A DNA stretch of 64,000 nucleotides from Gemmatimonadota bacterium (GTDB lineage: Bacteria; Gemmatimonadota; Gemmatimonadetes; Gemmatimonadales; GWC2-71-9). The position numbers and the translations under genes are program-made. The stretch lies in the NCBI GenBank assembly GCA_025358055.1, contig JANYKV010000095.1, positions 1 to 64,000 on the forward strand. The letters are read 5' to 3'. Positions 44,954 through 54,628 of the stretch are shown here, piece after piece. How positions within the stretch are numbered: position 1 is the stretch's first letter; every line of letters starts with the position of its first letter. The notes below the pieces were generated by a model. It made no database searches. It had not been told where the DNA came from and saw nothing but the letters and a program-made list of their open reading frames with translations.

Positions 44954-45409
44954 ATGTTACTCACGACCCGTCGTTCTTACGTGCCAAGCCACCGCTTTTT
45001 CAAGCTGAATGGATTTGATCAGCTGTTCCATGATGTGGGAAGCGCGCTCGGGGTACCCGCCACCAGCGGAACCATCGTGACGAGTTGGCTCCCGACGGCG
45101 GACGTCCGGGAAGACAAGGACAGCATCCGGATTGCCCTCGATCTTCCTGGCGTCAATCCAAATGATGTGAAGATCGCTCTGGAAGACCGCACCCTCACCA
45201 TTCACGGCGAGAAGAAGCAGGCAGCTGAAGCCGAGGAGCGAGTACACCACTTTGAGCGCGTGTTCGGTCCGTTCACCAGGAAGTTCCTGCTGCCCAATTC
45301 TGTGAACACGGATCGAATCGAGGCCAAGATCGAGCACGGAGTACTCACGCTGACCGCTCCGAAGGCCGAGCAGACTCGGCCTCGAGAAATCGCGGTGAAA
45401 GTGGCCTGA
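44954..45409 (+). CDS. Hsp20/alpha-crystallin small heat shock protein
   Basis: 151 residues from ATG 44954, chosen because AAGGAG lies upstream at a workable distance. The alpha-crystallin domain (about 45-140) reads WLPTADVREDKDSIRIALDLP, split as in the family, GVNPNDVKIALEDRTLTIHG and a late LPNSVNTDRIEAKIEHGVLTL. It is an ATP-independent holdase that forms large oligomers and binds unfolding proteins. A terminator-like hairpin follows at 45429-45463. Two inverted repeats upstream may control it. Confidence 0.95.
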   Translation: MLLTTRRSYVPSHRFFKLNGFDQLFHDVGSALGVPATSGTIVTSWLPTADVREDKDSIRIALDLPGVNPNDVKIALEDRTLTIHGEKKQAAEAEERVHHFERVFGPFTRKFLLPNSVNTDRIEAKIEHGVLTLTAPKAEQTRPREIAVKVA

Positions 45410-45428
45410 GCCGGTGTAGGAGCTGTTC

Positions 45429-45463
45429 CACCGCCCCCAAGGACTGCTTCCGCGGGGGCGGTG
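45429..45463 (+). terminator. Hairpin terminator after hsp20
   Basis: CACCGCCCCC (45429-45438) pairs perfectly with GGGGGCGGTG (45454-45463), loop 15 bases, followed by the weakly T-rich CATTATTATCC. It separates hsp20 from the amidase gene. Confidence 0.6.
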
Positions 45464-45496
45464 CATTATTATCCGCCGATTCTCGCCGGAGCAATC

Positions 45497-46993
45497 ATGG
45501 CCCCATTCTCGGAGTACCATCGTTTTGACGCGCTCGACCTCGCGACGATGGTCCGCGAGGGAAGAGTCACTCCCGTTCAGCTGGTGGAGTCGGCCATCGA
45601 GCGCATCGAGCGGTTGAATCCGGCCATCAACGCCGTGGTTCAGCCCATGTACGAGCAGGCGTACGACTTGGCCCGATCGGAATTGCCACCGGGGCCGATG
45701 CGCGGTGTGCCGTTTCTCTTGAAAGACCTCGTCGCGACCTACGCTGGGGCCCCGTTCCGCTGTGGCAGTCGGTTTCTCAACGACTACGTCGCCGACCGCG
45801 ATTCAGAATTGGTGACCCGCTACAAAAAGGCCGGCCTCATCACTCTGGGCAAAACCAATACCCCGGAGTTTGGCCTGACGCCGTTTACGGAACCCAAGTT
45901 GTTCGGGCCCGTTCGAAATCCTTGGGACTCGACCCGGACGGCTGGAGGCTCAAGTGGCGGTTCGGCCGCGGCCGTGGCCGCGAGGATGGTGCCGTTGGCG
46001 GGTGGCGGAGACGGCGGCGGGTCGATTCGGATTCCGGCCTCGTGCTGCGGAGTGTTTGGTCTCAAGCCGACTCGGGGCCGGACCCCGACGGGACCGTTGT
46101 TTGGAGAGATGTGGGAGGGATGTGTTGTTGAGCACGTCCTGACGCGATCGGTACGAGACAGCGCGGCCCTCCTCGATGTGATCTCGGGGCCCGATGTCGG
46201 CGCACCATATTACCCACCTCCTCCCGACCGCCCCTTCCTCACGGAGGTCTCCGCGCCACCGGGTTCACTCCGCATCGCCTACACAGCCGAGCCTTTCCTG
46301 GGGCATGAGGTGCATCCGGATTGCGTCAACGCGCTGCATGACACGGTGGCTTTGCTCCGGGACCTCGGCCACACGGTGTCCGAAGCCAGCCCTTCGATCG
46401 ACGGCCCTGCCTTCGCCCGGTCGTTTCTCACCATGCTCTGCGGTGAGCTTTGGGCCGATCTCCGCGATGCCGAACGCGCGGTCGGCCGCAAGGCAACCAT
46501 GGCGGATTTCGAGCCCACGACCTGGGCCTTGGGCCTCATGGGAGAGGCATTGAGCGCAGGGGCCTTTGCCCAAGCGGTTCGATCTATGCAGCGCGCGGCG
46601 CGCGTCGTGGGCGGTTTGTTCGAGCTCTACGACATTCTGTTGACCCCGACGCTCGCTTCGCCTCCCGTGCTCACGGGGTCGCTTCAGCCGAAACCCAGCG
46701 ATCTCTTCGTTCTTGAACTCCTGGGTGGACTCCACGCCGCTTGGGCGTTGAAAGCCATGGGGGTCCTCGAGACCAGTGCAGCGACCGTATTCGATTTCGT
46801 TCCGTATACCGCCGTGTTCAACGTGACCGGCCAGCCGGCGATGTCCGTGCCCCTTTACCACAATCCCGCGGGGTTGCCGATTGGGATGCACTTCGTCGGA
46901 CGTTACGCCGACGAGGCGACCCTATTCCGTTTGGCGGGTCAGCTCGAATCTGCCCTGCCTTGGCGTGACCGGATGCCCGAGTTAGCTCAGTGA
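45497..46993 (+). CDS. Amidase signature family protein
   Basis: 498 residues from ATG 45497; GGAG lies six bases upstream, so the 12-residue longer reading is not used. The Ser-cisSer-Lys triad is visible: Lys in FLLKDLVA, the cis-Ser in [11 protein letters not shown] and nucleophile Ser in [11 protein letters not shown]. Family enzymes hydrolyse amides such as aryl amides, peptide amides or acylated amines. No GatB/GatA context is present, so it is not the tRNA amidotransferase subunit. Its stop overlaps the MBL gene start (GTGA), making a two-gene operon. No signal peptide. Confidence 0.9.
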   Translation: MAPFSEYHRFDALDLATMVREGRVTPVQLVESAIERIERLNPAINAVVQPMYEQAYDLARSELPPGPMRGVPFLLKDLVATYAGAPFRCGSRFLNDYVADRDSELVTRYKKAGLITLGKTNTPEFGLTPFTEPKLFGPVRNPWDSTRTAGGSSGGSAAAVAARMVPLAGGGDGGGSIRIPASCCGVFGLKPTRGRTPTGPLFGEMWEGCVVEHVLTRSVRDSAALLDVISGPDVGAPYYPPPPDRPFLTEVSAPPGSLRIAYTAEPFLGHEVHPDCVNALHDTVALLRDLGHTVSEASPSIDGPAFARSFLTMLCGELWADLRDAERAVGRKATMADFEPTTWALGLMGEALSAGAFAQAVRSMQRAARVVGGLFELYDILLTPTLASPPVLTGSLQPKPSDLFVLELLGGLHAAWALKAMGVLETSAATVFDFVPYTAVFNVTGQPAMSVPLYHNPAGLPIGMHFVGRYADEATLFRLAGQLESALPWRDRMPELAQ

Positions 46994-47928
46994 CTACGGG
47001 GGAGAACAGGATTCACTACGCCGCACCCGATCTTCCCTTCATCGACATTAACTACCTGGGCCGGGCCGGCTATATCGGGATCCCGGTGTTCGATACGGGC
47101 GCCGGGTTTGCGATGGTGGATACCGGTCCGGCCATATCGCTCCCGGCGTTGCATGATGGCCTCGCTCACTTGGGTATTACATTGTCCGAGGTCTCGACGG
47201 TCCTCTTGACTCACATCCATCTCGATCATGCCGGTGCGGTCGGAACGCTCGCTCGCGAGAATCCCAAGCTTCGAGTTTTCGTGCACGAGCGGGGCGCGCC
47301 CCACTTGATCGACCCAACGAAACTATGGGAGAGTGCGACCCGGGTGTTTGGCGACAAGATGGCGAGCATCTGGGGTGAGTTCCTCTCGGTGCCAGCTGAA
47401 CGCATCACCGCGCTCAAGGGTGGGGAGACGATCGAGGTAGGACAGCGGCGCTTCCGGGTGGAATACACTCCGGGCCATGCTTCCCACCACGTGAGCTATT
47501 TCGATGAGCAGTCCGGCACGGCGTTCGTGGGAGATACAGCGGGATTGCTGTTGTTTGGGGGCCGGATGGCGCTCCCGGTTACGCCACCGCCCGACATCAA
47601 CGTCGAATCGTGGCTTCAAAGTCTCGACAAAATCCGATCGTGGGCACCCAAGCGGCTCTTCATGACCCATTTCGGCGTGCCGGACGACGCCACAAAGCAC
47701 ATGGAGGTGATGAGTGCGATGCTCCAGGATTGGTCGGAGCGCGTGCGAGCATCGCTCGACCGAAACGGCTCCGACGCGGAGCGCGCGGAACAGTTTGCCC
47801 TGAGTGTCGTCGATCAATTGGGCCATCCTCAGGGCGTGGACATGCAGGCGAATATCAATTTTGCCGGGCTCAAAGACGGCTGGTACGGCCTCGCGAGGTA
47901 TTGGCGAAAGAAAACCGGGAAGCGCTGA
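46990..47928 (+). CDS. Metallo-beta-lactamase-fold hydrolase
   Basis: 312 residues from GTG 46990, overlapping the amidase stop. The metal-binding motif THIHLDHAG, the His in YTPGHASHHVSYF, the Asp in AFVGDTAG and the late His in LFMTHFG are all present. The long C-terminal helical region (about 230-305) resembles SdsA/CapB-type and glyoxalase II-related members. Activity is hydrolytic, substrate unknown. Coupling to an amidase suggests a shared catabolic step. Confidence 0.87.
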   Translation: MTTGENRIHYAAPDLPFIDINYLGRAGYIGIPVFDTGAGFAMVDTGPAISLPALHDGLAHLGITLSEVSTVLLTHIHLDHAGAVGTLARENPKLRVFVHERGAPHLIDPTKLWESATRVFGDKMASIWGEFLSVPAERITALKGGETIEVGQRRFRVEYTPGHASHHVSYFDEQSGTAFVGDTAGLLLFGGRMALPVTPPPDINVESWLQSLDKIRSWAPKRLFMTHFGVPDDATKHMEVMSAMLQDWSERVRASLDRNGSDAERAEQFALSVVDQLGHPQGVDMQANINFAGLKDGWYGLARYWRKKTGKR

Positions 47929-48087
47929 TCCGCCTGGAGGCACCTGCCACGGGACCCGCGCTATCGCTGGGTAGGGGAGTAGCCGAGTCAGGGTTTAGGG
48001 GCTATATCAAACCAGAGTAGTCGGTTTGGTGAAGGGTCTTGCCAGGACGCTCCAGCCAATCACACTCGATTTGAGAGGGAGGAGACC

Positions 48088-48321
48088 ATGCGCCGAGTCA
48101 TTTTTCGCGGTGGGTTGTCGCTTGCGTTGCTTGCCGGAGGATTTGCGACTGGATACGCGGTGTCGCAACAAGTTCATCTGAAAGCGGCGCTAGAGGCGCT
48201 GACCAGCGCAGAGACCCACTTGAAGGCCCATAGTCCCGACAAGGGCGGGCACGCGGCAAAAGCTCTCGAGGCGGTCGGAACGGCCAAGAAGCACATCGAT
48301 GCGGCGATGGCTGAGAAATAG
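48088..48321 (+). CDS. Small exported helical protein
   Basis: 77 residues: a hydrophobic N-terminal segment (LSLALLAGGFATGYAV) followed by amphipathic helices with regularly spaced Ala, Lys and His (ALEALTSAETHLKAH; AVGTAKKHIDAAMAEK). GAGGGAGGAGACC gives a strong SD. It is not recognisable as a known family. The anchor plus short helical tail resembles small periplasmic helical proteins. An inverted repeat CAAACC-N9-GGTTTG at 48008-48028 lies about 60 bases upstream. Confidence 0.65.
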   Translation: MRRVIFRGGLSLALLAGGFATGYAVSQQVHLKAALEALTSAETHLKAHSPDKGGHAAKALEAVGTAKKHIDAAMAEK

Positions 48322-48347
48322 CCGTTCCGGGCGCCTCCGCCCCCGGC

Positions 48348-48875
48348 CTAGAAAGGCATGTCGTACGACGGGGGCGTCACTTTGTTCAAGCGCAGATAGG
48401 GGATGACCTGGCCCAGCGTCCAGGCGGAATGCTCGTTGCTGAGTTCGAGCCACCGCCAGGCCGGCTGGGCCGGTTGCTTAAAAATGGACATCTGCTTGGC
48501 CAGAGCCTGGTCGGACGCTCCCTTGATCGCGGCGATGACATAGTCATAGGTCGCGGCGGTAAAGTCGTGGAGCGCTTTCTTGTGGTGGAGGTACTTTGCG
48601 GTATCTCCAAGGACTGGAGCCTGCTTGGCACCTTTTAGGGTGAGTGCCGCCACTTCAATGTTCGAGCCGACGATGTGCTCGATTTGCTCGGCGAAATTGC
48701 GGACCCCAGGTGTGGGCCGGTACGTCAAAGCAGAGTCTGGCATTGCGTCTACGTACGCCAACACATTTTTTCGGCCCCGCTCCCAATCGGCAAGAATGAG
48801 GGCTTTCGGCGGGGACTGGCCCAAGGCGGGGAGAGGCAAGACAGTCAGGGCGAGGATCCACAGGTTTTTGCGCAT
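48348..48875 (-). CDS. Secreted DinB-family protein
   Basis: 175 residues from ATG 48875 with a signal peptide (LWILALTVLPLPALGQ). DinB four-helix pattern with likely metal-binding His in AEQIEHIVGSNIE and ELSNEHSAWTLGQVI. Unlike most DinB proteins it is exported, and it is divergent from the GMC oxidoreductase pair. Role unknown. Confidence 0.82.
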   Translation of the reverse strand: MRKNLWILALTVLPLPALGQSPPKALILADWERGRKNVLAYVDAMPDSALTYRPTPGVRNFAEQIEHIVGSNIEVAALTLKGAKQAPVLGDTAKYLHHKKALHDFTAATYDYVIAAIKGASDQALAKQMSIFKQPAQPAWRWLELSNEHSAWTLGQVIPYLRLNKVTPPSYDMPF

Positions 48876-48988
48876 GTCCAACTCCAAATCGAACGTCGGG
48901 TTGACTCCGGGAACGGAAGAAGTGCGACTGCTGAAGTTTGGCTTCGCCTTCCGCGGGAGGCAAGCCGCATCTCTCTGTTGGAGTGCCT

Positions 48989-49567
48989 ATGAGGAAAATG
49001 AGTCGCAAAACGTTCATTGGCTCGCTCGCCGCACTCGGGGGAGGGCCCGCCGATTTGCTTTTGGCCCGCCTCAACATTCCAGGGCGGCCCCTCGACCCAG
49101 CCTCCTTACGAGCCATCGGAAGGGTAGTACTCCCATCCGCTCTGGGGGCGCCCGGGGTAGATCGGGTGGTAGCGAGTTTCTTGATGTGGGTGCGTAACTA
49201 CCATACCGGCGCGGAGGTCTTACACGGGTATGGCACTGCGGAACTCACCTCAACCCCTGAGATGCCAGTCCGGCGGTGGGCCGGTCAGCTTCATGATTTA
49301 GACGAGGTGGCTCGGGCCACTCACGGAAAGCCCTTCACTCGGCTAACCGTCGAGGCGCGTGAAACACTGATTCGTAACGCGCTCAAGGACCAACGGGTTC
49401 AGGTCGTGACCGTGCCAGTCGAGGCCGAACACGTCATCGCGGCGCTGGTCAGCCACTTCGTCTCGAGTGCGGAAGCTCGGGACCTTTGCTATGGGGCGGT
49501 GATCGGTAAAGAGCGGTGTCGGCCGCTCGGCACCGGGCCGAACCGTCCGCCCCGGAGGACTAGCTGA
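48989..49567 (+). CDS. Gluconate 2-dehydrogenase subunit 3-like protein
   Basis: 192 residues from ATG 48989, with TTGGAG six bases upstream. The start MRKMSRKTFIGSLAALGG resembles a weak export signal; LRAIGRVVLPSALGAPGV matches the gluconate dehydrogenase small-subunit type. These subunits accompany an FAD/GMC catalytic subunit and are needed for its export or stability. Its stop overlaps the GMC start (TGATG). The usual cytochrome c third subunit is not found here. Confidence 0.7.
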   Translation: MRKMSRKTFIGSLAALGGGPADLLLARLNIPGRPLDPASLRAIGRVVLPSALGAPGVDRVVASFLMWVRNYHTGAEVLHGYGTAELTSTPEMPVRRWAGQLHDLDEVARATHGKPFTRLTVEARETLIRNALKDQRVQVVTVPVEAEHVIAALVSHFVSSAEARDLCYGAVIGKERCRPLGTGPNRPPRRTS

Positions 49568-51183
49568 TGACTCGGGTCGTGGAGGCGGACATCTGCATCA
49601 TCGGTTCCGGCATCAGTGCGGCGATGGTGGCTGAGCATGTGGCCGAGGATCGAGTGGCCCGCATTGTGGTAGTGGAAGCGGGCGGCGAAGTGCCGCCCCT
49701 CGCCGCGCGATATGCCTTGCGCCAGCGATTTCTCGACTACGGCGAAACCCCATGGCCGAAGGACCACATAGAGGAACTCACGGCGACGGGGCCGCTGCAA
49801 TCCCGCTCAATGTGCGTCGGAGGCTTGGCGATGCATTGGGGCGGTGTGACACCTCGGTTCAGTCCCGAGGATTTCCGCCTCCAGACGCTTTACGGGGTTC
49901 ATGCTGACTGGCCGATTGGCTACGACGATCTGGATCCATTCTACCAGGAGGCCGAGGTCCGTTTGGGTGTTGCCGGCGAGCAAGGGCCGCCCGAGCTGGA
50001 TCCGCGGGGCAAGCCCTTTCCGATGCCCGCGCTTCCGCTGACCTATAACCTGGCTTTGCTCAAGGACTGGGCGGCAAACGCCGGCATTCCGATGTGGAGT
50101 CAACCGTCGGCAAAAAACTCGATTCCCTACCACGGACGGGCGCAGTGCTGTCGGAACGATACTTGTTTTCCAATCTGCCCGGTCGGGGCGAAATACTCTC
50201 CGGACTTTACCTGGAACGCGCTTCGCAAATCGCGCCGGGTCGAGCTCGTCACTCGCACATTGGTGCGGCGCCTGATCCCGGCGGCTGGGTCGACGAGAAT
50301 TGAGCGCGCGGTCGGCATTTCATTGGACGATCGTGCGGTCCCGATCGAATTCCGCGCCAAGACTTTCGTCCTGGCCGGCGGTTACGTATGGAGCTCGTAC
50401 CTCCTCCTCCTTTCCCAAAGCTCACGATTTCCGAACGGCGTGGCTAACTCTTCCGGCCTGGTCGGCAAGTATCTCACAGGGCACCGCAACGTCCAGGCCT
50501 TTGTGAAGCTTCCGATGCAGCTGTATCCCGGGATCAACGAGCAGCACAGTTTGGTGACCAAGAAGTTCATGCGACCAGCCAAAGGTGACTTTTACCTTCG
50601 GCACGATCTTCGGATTTGGGAATCGACGGTCGGAGCCGAGCCCAGGCTGCGGGATGATTCAGGGGGGTTGTTACTCGGCGATGGGTTACTCACCGACTGG
50701 CAACGGCGTGCGGAACGAGGTACGGCGCGGGTACGGGCATATTATGACGTGCTTCCCGATCAAGAAAGCGCGGTCGCGCTCGACGCGTCGAAACGAACCC
50801 CGTGGGGTGATCCGCTCCCGAAGCTCACCTTCCGAGATAGTCCCGCCTCGATCGAGGCGCGAGGGCCGACGGAGGAGCGGATCAAATCACTGTTCGCCGA
50901 ATTGGCACGCGCGGGAAAGGGTGAAATACTCCGAACCATGGTCGACGCGTTTCAGGACCACCCGGCCGGGGGCTGTCGTATGGGCCACGATCCCACCACG
51001 AGTGTCACGGACGGCTACGGCCGCACTCATGATCATGAGAATCTCTTCGTGGTTGGTGCACCGACCTGCGTGAGTGGCAGCTGTGCGAATGCCACGCTCA
51101 CGTTCTCCGCTCTTTCCCTCCGATCCGCCGCAATGATCGCGGAGGCTTTCCCGCACCGGACTCGTCCACCAAGGAACACCTGA
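49567..51183 (+). CDS. GMC-family FAD oxidoreductase
   Basis: 538 residues. FAD-binding GSGISAAMVAEH near the start, VGGLAMHWGGVTPRF, the cysteine cluster CCRNDTCFPICPVGAKY, VLAGGYVWSS, the catalytic His region HPAGGCRMG, and a C-terminal VSGSCANATLTFSAL. This matches gluconate/sorbitol-type sugar alcohol dehydrogenases. It probably oxidises a sugar or polyol in the periplasm with the small subunit encoded before it. Its missing cytochrome partner may be encoded elsewhere. Start overlaps the small subunit stop. Confidence 0.9.
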   Translation: MTRVVEADICIIGSGISAAMVAEHVAEDRVARIVVVEAGGEVPPLAARYALRQRFLDYGETPWPKDHIEELTATGPLQSRSMCVGGLAMHWGGVTPRFSPEDFRLQTLYGVHADWPIGYDDLDPFYQEAEVRLGVAGEQGPPELDPRGKPFPMPALPLTYNLALLKDWAANAGIPMWSQPSAKNSIPYHGRAQCCRNDTCFPICPVGAKYSPDFTWNALRKSRRVELVTRTLVRRLIPAAGSTRIERAVGISLDDRAVPIEFRAKTFVLAGGYVWSSYLLLLSQSSRFPNGVANSSGLVGKYLTGHRNVQAFVKLPMQLYPGINEQHSLVTKKFMRPAKGDFYLRHDLRIWESTVGAEPRLRDDSGGLLLGDGLLTDWQRRAERGTARVRAYYDVLPDQESAVALDASKRTPWGDPLPKLTFRDSPASIEARGPTEERIKSLFAELARAGKGEILRTMVDAFQDHPAGGCRMGHDPTTSVTDGYGRTHDHENLFVVGAPTCVSGSCANATLTFSALSLRSAAMIAEAFPHRTRPPRNT

Positions 51184-51185
51184 TC

Positions 51186-52400
51186 ATGCGACCATACCAC
51201 GTTCTGGCGCTCGCTGTACTCCTCCCCATTTCCCTGAGTGCCCAACAACAGATCCGGATTCGTGCCGGTCGGCTCGTGGATGGACGGGGTGGAGTGGCTG
51301 AACAACAGCTGATCACGGTTAGGGGAAGTAAGATCGTCACCGTGGCGAAAGCGGGAGCGGGTACTGCGCCGGTGCAGTACGACCTCTCGCGTTACACGGT
51401 GCTGCCGGGGCTGATTGATGTTCATGCGCACGTGATTTGGTATCTCAACAGCAAAGATCGGCTCCACACCGCTGAGGATGGCGACTCGCCTGCTACCGCG
51501 AGTCTTTCCGGCGCCACGATGGCCTACCACACTCTCATGGCTGGGTTCACGACGATTCAAAGCATCGGATCTCCGGAGGATCACGACCTTCGTGACGCGA
51601 TCGCCCAGGGGCTGCCCGGGCCGCGAATGCTCACGTCGTTGGAGGCGATCACGGACGCGAGCAAATCGCCCGAGGAGTTGCGCGGCATGGTCCGCCTCAG
51701 GAAACAGCAGGGTGCGGACCTCATCAAGGTGTTTGCGTCGAAGAGCATTCGCGATGGTGGCGCTCAGACAATGTCGGACGCGCAGCTCGAGGCCATCTGT
51801 ACCGAGGCCAAAACCCTCGGCCTCCGCACGGTGGTTCATGCGCACAGCGCCGAGAGCATGCAGGCGACGGCAAAGGCCGGTTGCACCCAAATCGAGCACG
51901 GTGTCTTCGCGAATGCGGAGACTCTCGCCTTGGTGGCCGCTCGAGGCACTTGGTTCGACCCTCAATGCGGGCTCGTGTTTCACAACTACCTGGACAATCG
52001 CCGGAAGTTCGAAGGGATCGGCAACTACAACGCCGCGGGGTTTGCGGCGATGGAGCGAGCGATTCCCTTGGCTGTTGGGGTGGTCAAGCAAGCGCTCGCC
52101 ACTCCGGGCCTCAAGCTCGCGTACGGCACCGATGCCGTCGCGGGGGCGCACGGCCAAAACGCGGAGGATCTGGTGTGCCGGGTGAAGGAAGCGGGTCAGA
52201 AACCCATGGATGCGTTAGTCAGCGCGACCTCGATGAACGCCAAATCCATGGGATTGGACGGGCAATTGGGGAGTATCGCGGCCGGGTTGGAAGCAGACAT
52301 CATCGCTGTTGACGGCAATCCCCTTACGGACATCACCGCGTTGCGTCGGGTGGTGTTTGTGATGAAAGGCGGCAAGGTCTATAAGAACGTCCGAGAGTGA
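51186..52400 (+). CDS. Secreted prolidase-like amidohydrolase
   Basis: 404 residues with a signal peptide (VLALAVLLPISLSAQQQ). Full amidohydrolase metal set: HAH in GLIDVHAHVIWY, Lys in GADLIKVFASKS, His in VVHAHSAES and QIEHGVF, Asp in AYGTDAVAG. Close in pattern to periplasmic Xaa-Pro/Xaa-Arg dipeptidases. It starts 2 bases after the GMC stop, so it is likely transcribed with it, although a metabolic tie is not obvious. Confidence 0.9.
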   Translation: MRPYHVLALAVLLPISLSAQQQIRIRAGRLVDGRGGVAEQQLITVRGSKIVTVAKAGAGTAPVQYDLSRYTVLPGLIDVHAHVIWYLNSKDRLHTAEDGDSPATASLSGATMAYHTLMAGFTTIQSIGSPEDHDLRDAIAQGLPGPRMLTSLEAITDASKSPEELRGMVRLRKQQGADLIKVFASKSIRDGGAQTMSDAQLEAICTEAKTLGLRTVVHAHSAESMQATAKAGCTQIEHGVFANAETLALVAARGTWFDPQCGLVFHNYLDNRRKFEGIGNYNAAGFAAMERAIPLAVGVVKQALATPGLKLAYGTDAVAGAHGQNAEDLVCRVKEAGQKPMDALVSATSMNAKSMGLDGQLGSIAAGLEADIIAVDGNPLTDITALRRVVFVMKGGKVYKNVRE

Positions 52401-52427
52401 GGGAAGGAAAAAGGGAAAGGATAAGGA

Positions 52428-52844
52428 ATGACCGTTCGACAGAAGGACATTGTCCTCCGTGCGATCGAGCAGATCGCTGCGATGCTTCGAGCCGTTGTCC
52501 TCGGTGAACGCCCCGCGGCCGCTGACACGCTCCGGCACGAGATCGAGGAAGCGACCTCCGCACTCCTCGGGCCGATGGAACCGTTCGCTCGAAGCCTCGA
52601 TGCCGAAAGCGCCGCCAATCTGCTCCACGACCCGGAGCGCATTTTCGCGTATGCCCAGTTGCTGGCACTCGAAGCCGCGTTGGAAGACTCGAGCGGCGAT
52701 GTATCTCAGGCGGAGTTGTTTCGGTCACGGGCGATGGGGCTGGCCCGCGCGGCCGAAGCCCGGGTGTCGTCGCCGCGGCCCGAATGGTCGGCTTGGCTAA
52801 AGGACTGGAGCGAGGGAGAGGGAGGGGGAGGGGGAGGGGGCTAG
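52428..52844 (+). CDS. DUF6483-like helical protein with Gly-rich tail
   Basis: 138 residues. The start MTVRQKDIVLRAIEQIAAML resembles DUF6483 proteins and the rest is alpha-helical with Ala- and Glu-rich heptads. A G-rich hexanucleotide tract encodes the end, EGEGGGGGGG. AAGGATAAGGA precedes the ATG. It is 27 bases after the amidohydrolase stop. Function is unknown; family call is moderate. Confidence 0.6.
   Translation: MTVRQKDIVLRAIEQIAAMLRAVVLGERPAAADTLRHEIEEATSALLGPMEPFARSLDAESAANLLHDPERIFAYAQLLALEAALEDSSGDVSQAELFRSRAMGLARAAEARVSSPRPEWSAWLKDWSEGEGGGGGGG
52814..52840. repeat. GGGGGA-type tandem repeat at the gene end
   Basis: Five runs of three to five G separated by single A or AGA, with a GGGGGA unit about three times, encode the C-terminal Gly run of the gene at 52428. 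Six-base units keep the frame, while single-G slippage would alter the last residues. The tract could form a G-quadruplex. Confidence 0.7.
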
Positions 52845-53041
52845 CGGACCGTTGTCGACAAATCGCTAGGCAGGTTACGCAATTCGGTGGCCCTACCGGC
52901 GTTTCTTGGGTTACCAGTGGCTCGCAACCGAAGGCGACCTTGTTTTTAAGGGGGGGCCCCCGTTCGCGGTCCCGCAATATCGAACGCCGCCCTCTAGTCG
53001 CTCGACGGCCATGGCAGAGCCTTCCCCGGTGCCAATCAAAC

Positions 53042-54628
53042 CTAGGGCACCTCTCTCCGAATGACGCGACCTGCAAGCACCCCAGTCTGACGCCCGTGGT
53101 CAATGACGATTTCCCCATTGAGGACCACGTAGCTCACGCCGTTCGCCAGCCGGTCCGGGGCGATGTAGGTGGCCCGATCACGGTAGGTTGCGGTATCGAT
53201 CACCACCACGTCGGCGAAAGCTCCCGCGCGTAACACACCCCGATCGTGAATGTGGAACGCCTCCGCCGTTTTTCGGCTGCTGGATTCCACGAACTGGGCC
53301 AGGCTCATCAACCCTTTCTCTTGAACAAACTCCCGAAACTTTCGCGGGAAGGTGCCGAACTTGCGGGGATGGCCGTCCGATCCATCCGATCCGGTGGATA
53401 CGAAGTCCTGAACCATGAACCGTTCGAGGTCGGACTCGTTCATATTGAACGAGGCGACTCCCACGTCGCCGTGAATGATGACTCCAATTGCCGCGTCGGT
53501 CGGCGAGATCCGTCGCGTTGCCGCTACCTGCGCCAACGTCTTGGTTCGGAGCCTAGTGTCCTGAGTTCCGGTGAACAGCAACGATTCTGCGCCCCCTCGT
53601 CGCCGGAGGTTCTCAGTCATCTCTTTCACCAAACGGGGATGGGTTGCGGGATTGTGGAGCCGGGCCACTAACGAGTCTCTGCCCCCGACCTCGGCCCAGC
53701 GCGGAAGCAGCGCGGCGCCCAGGCTCGTGCCCGAGGCGAGGTAGGGGTACTGGTCCGCCGAGACGACCACTCCCTCTCGTTGCGCCTGACGGACAAGCGC
53801 GATCACGCTATCACTTTGTCCCCACACATCCGCTCCAAGAGCCTTGATATGCGAAATGTGGACGGGGATCTTTGCCTCGCGCCCAATTCTGAGGGCCTCG
53901 GCAACTGCGGCAAGCAATCCGATGGTGTACGAACTCTCATCGCGGATATGCGAGTCGTATATGCCGCCATAACCAGAGGCAACCTGGGCCAGGACGATCA
54001 CCTCGTCGGTGGCCGCGTAGCTCCCGGGGGCGTAATAGAGCCCGCTGGAGAGGCCAAGAGCTCCTCCGCGCATCGCACTGTCGACCAACGATCGCATCCG
54101 GGCCAATTGCGCCAGGTCCGGCGCGGCTTCCGACATGCCCAGCACCGTGCCCCGAACGGTGCCATGACCAACCAGGAGCGCCGCATTGGTGCCGATTCCG
54201 GTGTGCTCCCACTTCGCCAATCGCTCGGCGACATTGATGGGTCCGCCCCCATCGTTCCCCGTGACGACAGTGGTGACACCTTGGGCCAAATAGTTCAGAT
54301 TCTTGCGCCGGACAGGGTCCGTGAGATCCGCCTCCGTGTGCGTGTGGGGGTCGATGAATCCGGGCGACACGATCAGGCCGCGGGCATCGATTGTTCGGCG
54401 GGCGGAAGGACGATCGGTGCCTGCCGGGGCCGCAATCCAGAGAATGCGATCGTCCCGGATCGCCACGTCCGCGATTCGGGGGCGTGCCCCGGTGCCGTCA
54501 ACGATCGTTCCGCCGTAAATGAGGATACTGACCGAATCCGGGACCACGACCCGCGAGGATCGACCGGCTGACGCCCCGCCTAACCCGCTTGCGACGAGCG
54601 CCATTACCAGCAGCGGGCCATGCCTCAT
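53042..54628 (-). CDS. N-acyl-D-amino-acid deacylase-like amidohydrolase
   Basis: 528 residues with an N-terminal signal segment (LLVMALVASGLGGASAG). D-aminoacylase landmarks: GFIDPHTHTEADL, His residues in YDSHIRDESS and VHISHIKALG, and Asp in STGSDGSDGHPR. Such zinc enzymes remove the acyl group from N-acyl-D-amino acids, often from peptidoglycan- or antibiotic-derived substrates. Its ATG overlaps the nadC stop (ATGA), an odd partnership. It is followed by about 200 non-coding bases. Confidence 0.88.
   Translation of the reverse strand: MRHGPLLVMALVASGLGGASAGRSSRVVVPDSVSILIYGGTIVDGTGARPRIADVAIRDDRILWIAAPAGTDRPSARRTIDARGLIVSPGFIDPHTHTEADLTDPVRRKNLNYLAQGVTTVVTGNDGGGPINVAERLAKWEHTGIGTNAALLVGHGTVRGTVLGMSEAAPDLAQLARMRSLVDSAMRGGALGLSSGLYYAPGSYAATDEVIVLAQVASGYGGIYDSHIRDESSYTIGLLAAVAEALRIGREAKIPVHISHIKALGADVWGQSDSVIALVRQAQREGVVVSADQYPYLASGTSLGAALLPRWAEVGGRDSLVARLHNPATHPRLVKEMTENLRRRGGAESLLFTGTQDTRLRTKTLAQVAATRRISPTDAAIGVIIHGDVGVASFNMNESDLERFMVQDFVSTGSDGSDGHPRKFGTFPRKFREFVQEKGLMSLAQFVESSSRKTAEAFHIHDRGVLRAGAFADVVVIDTATYRDRATYIAPDRLANGVSYVVLNGEIVIDHGRQTGVLAGRVIRREVP

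Noticed and set aside
52950-52961. GGGGGGGCCCCC as a terminator
   Set aside because: It has no loop and no following T-run on either strand in the needed position.
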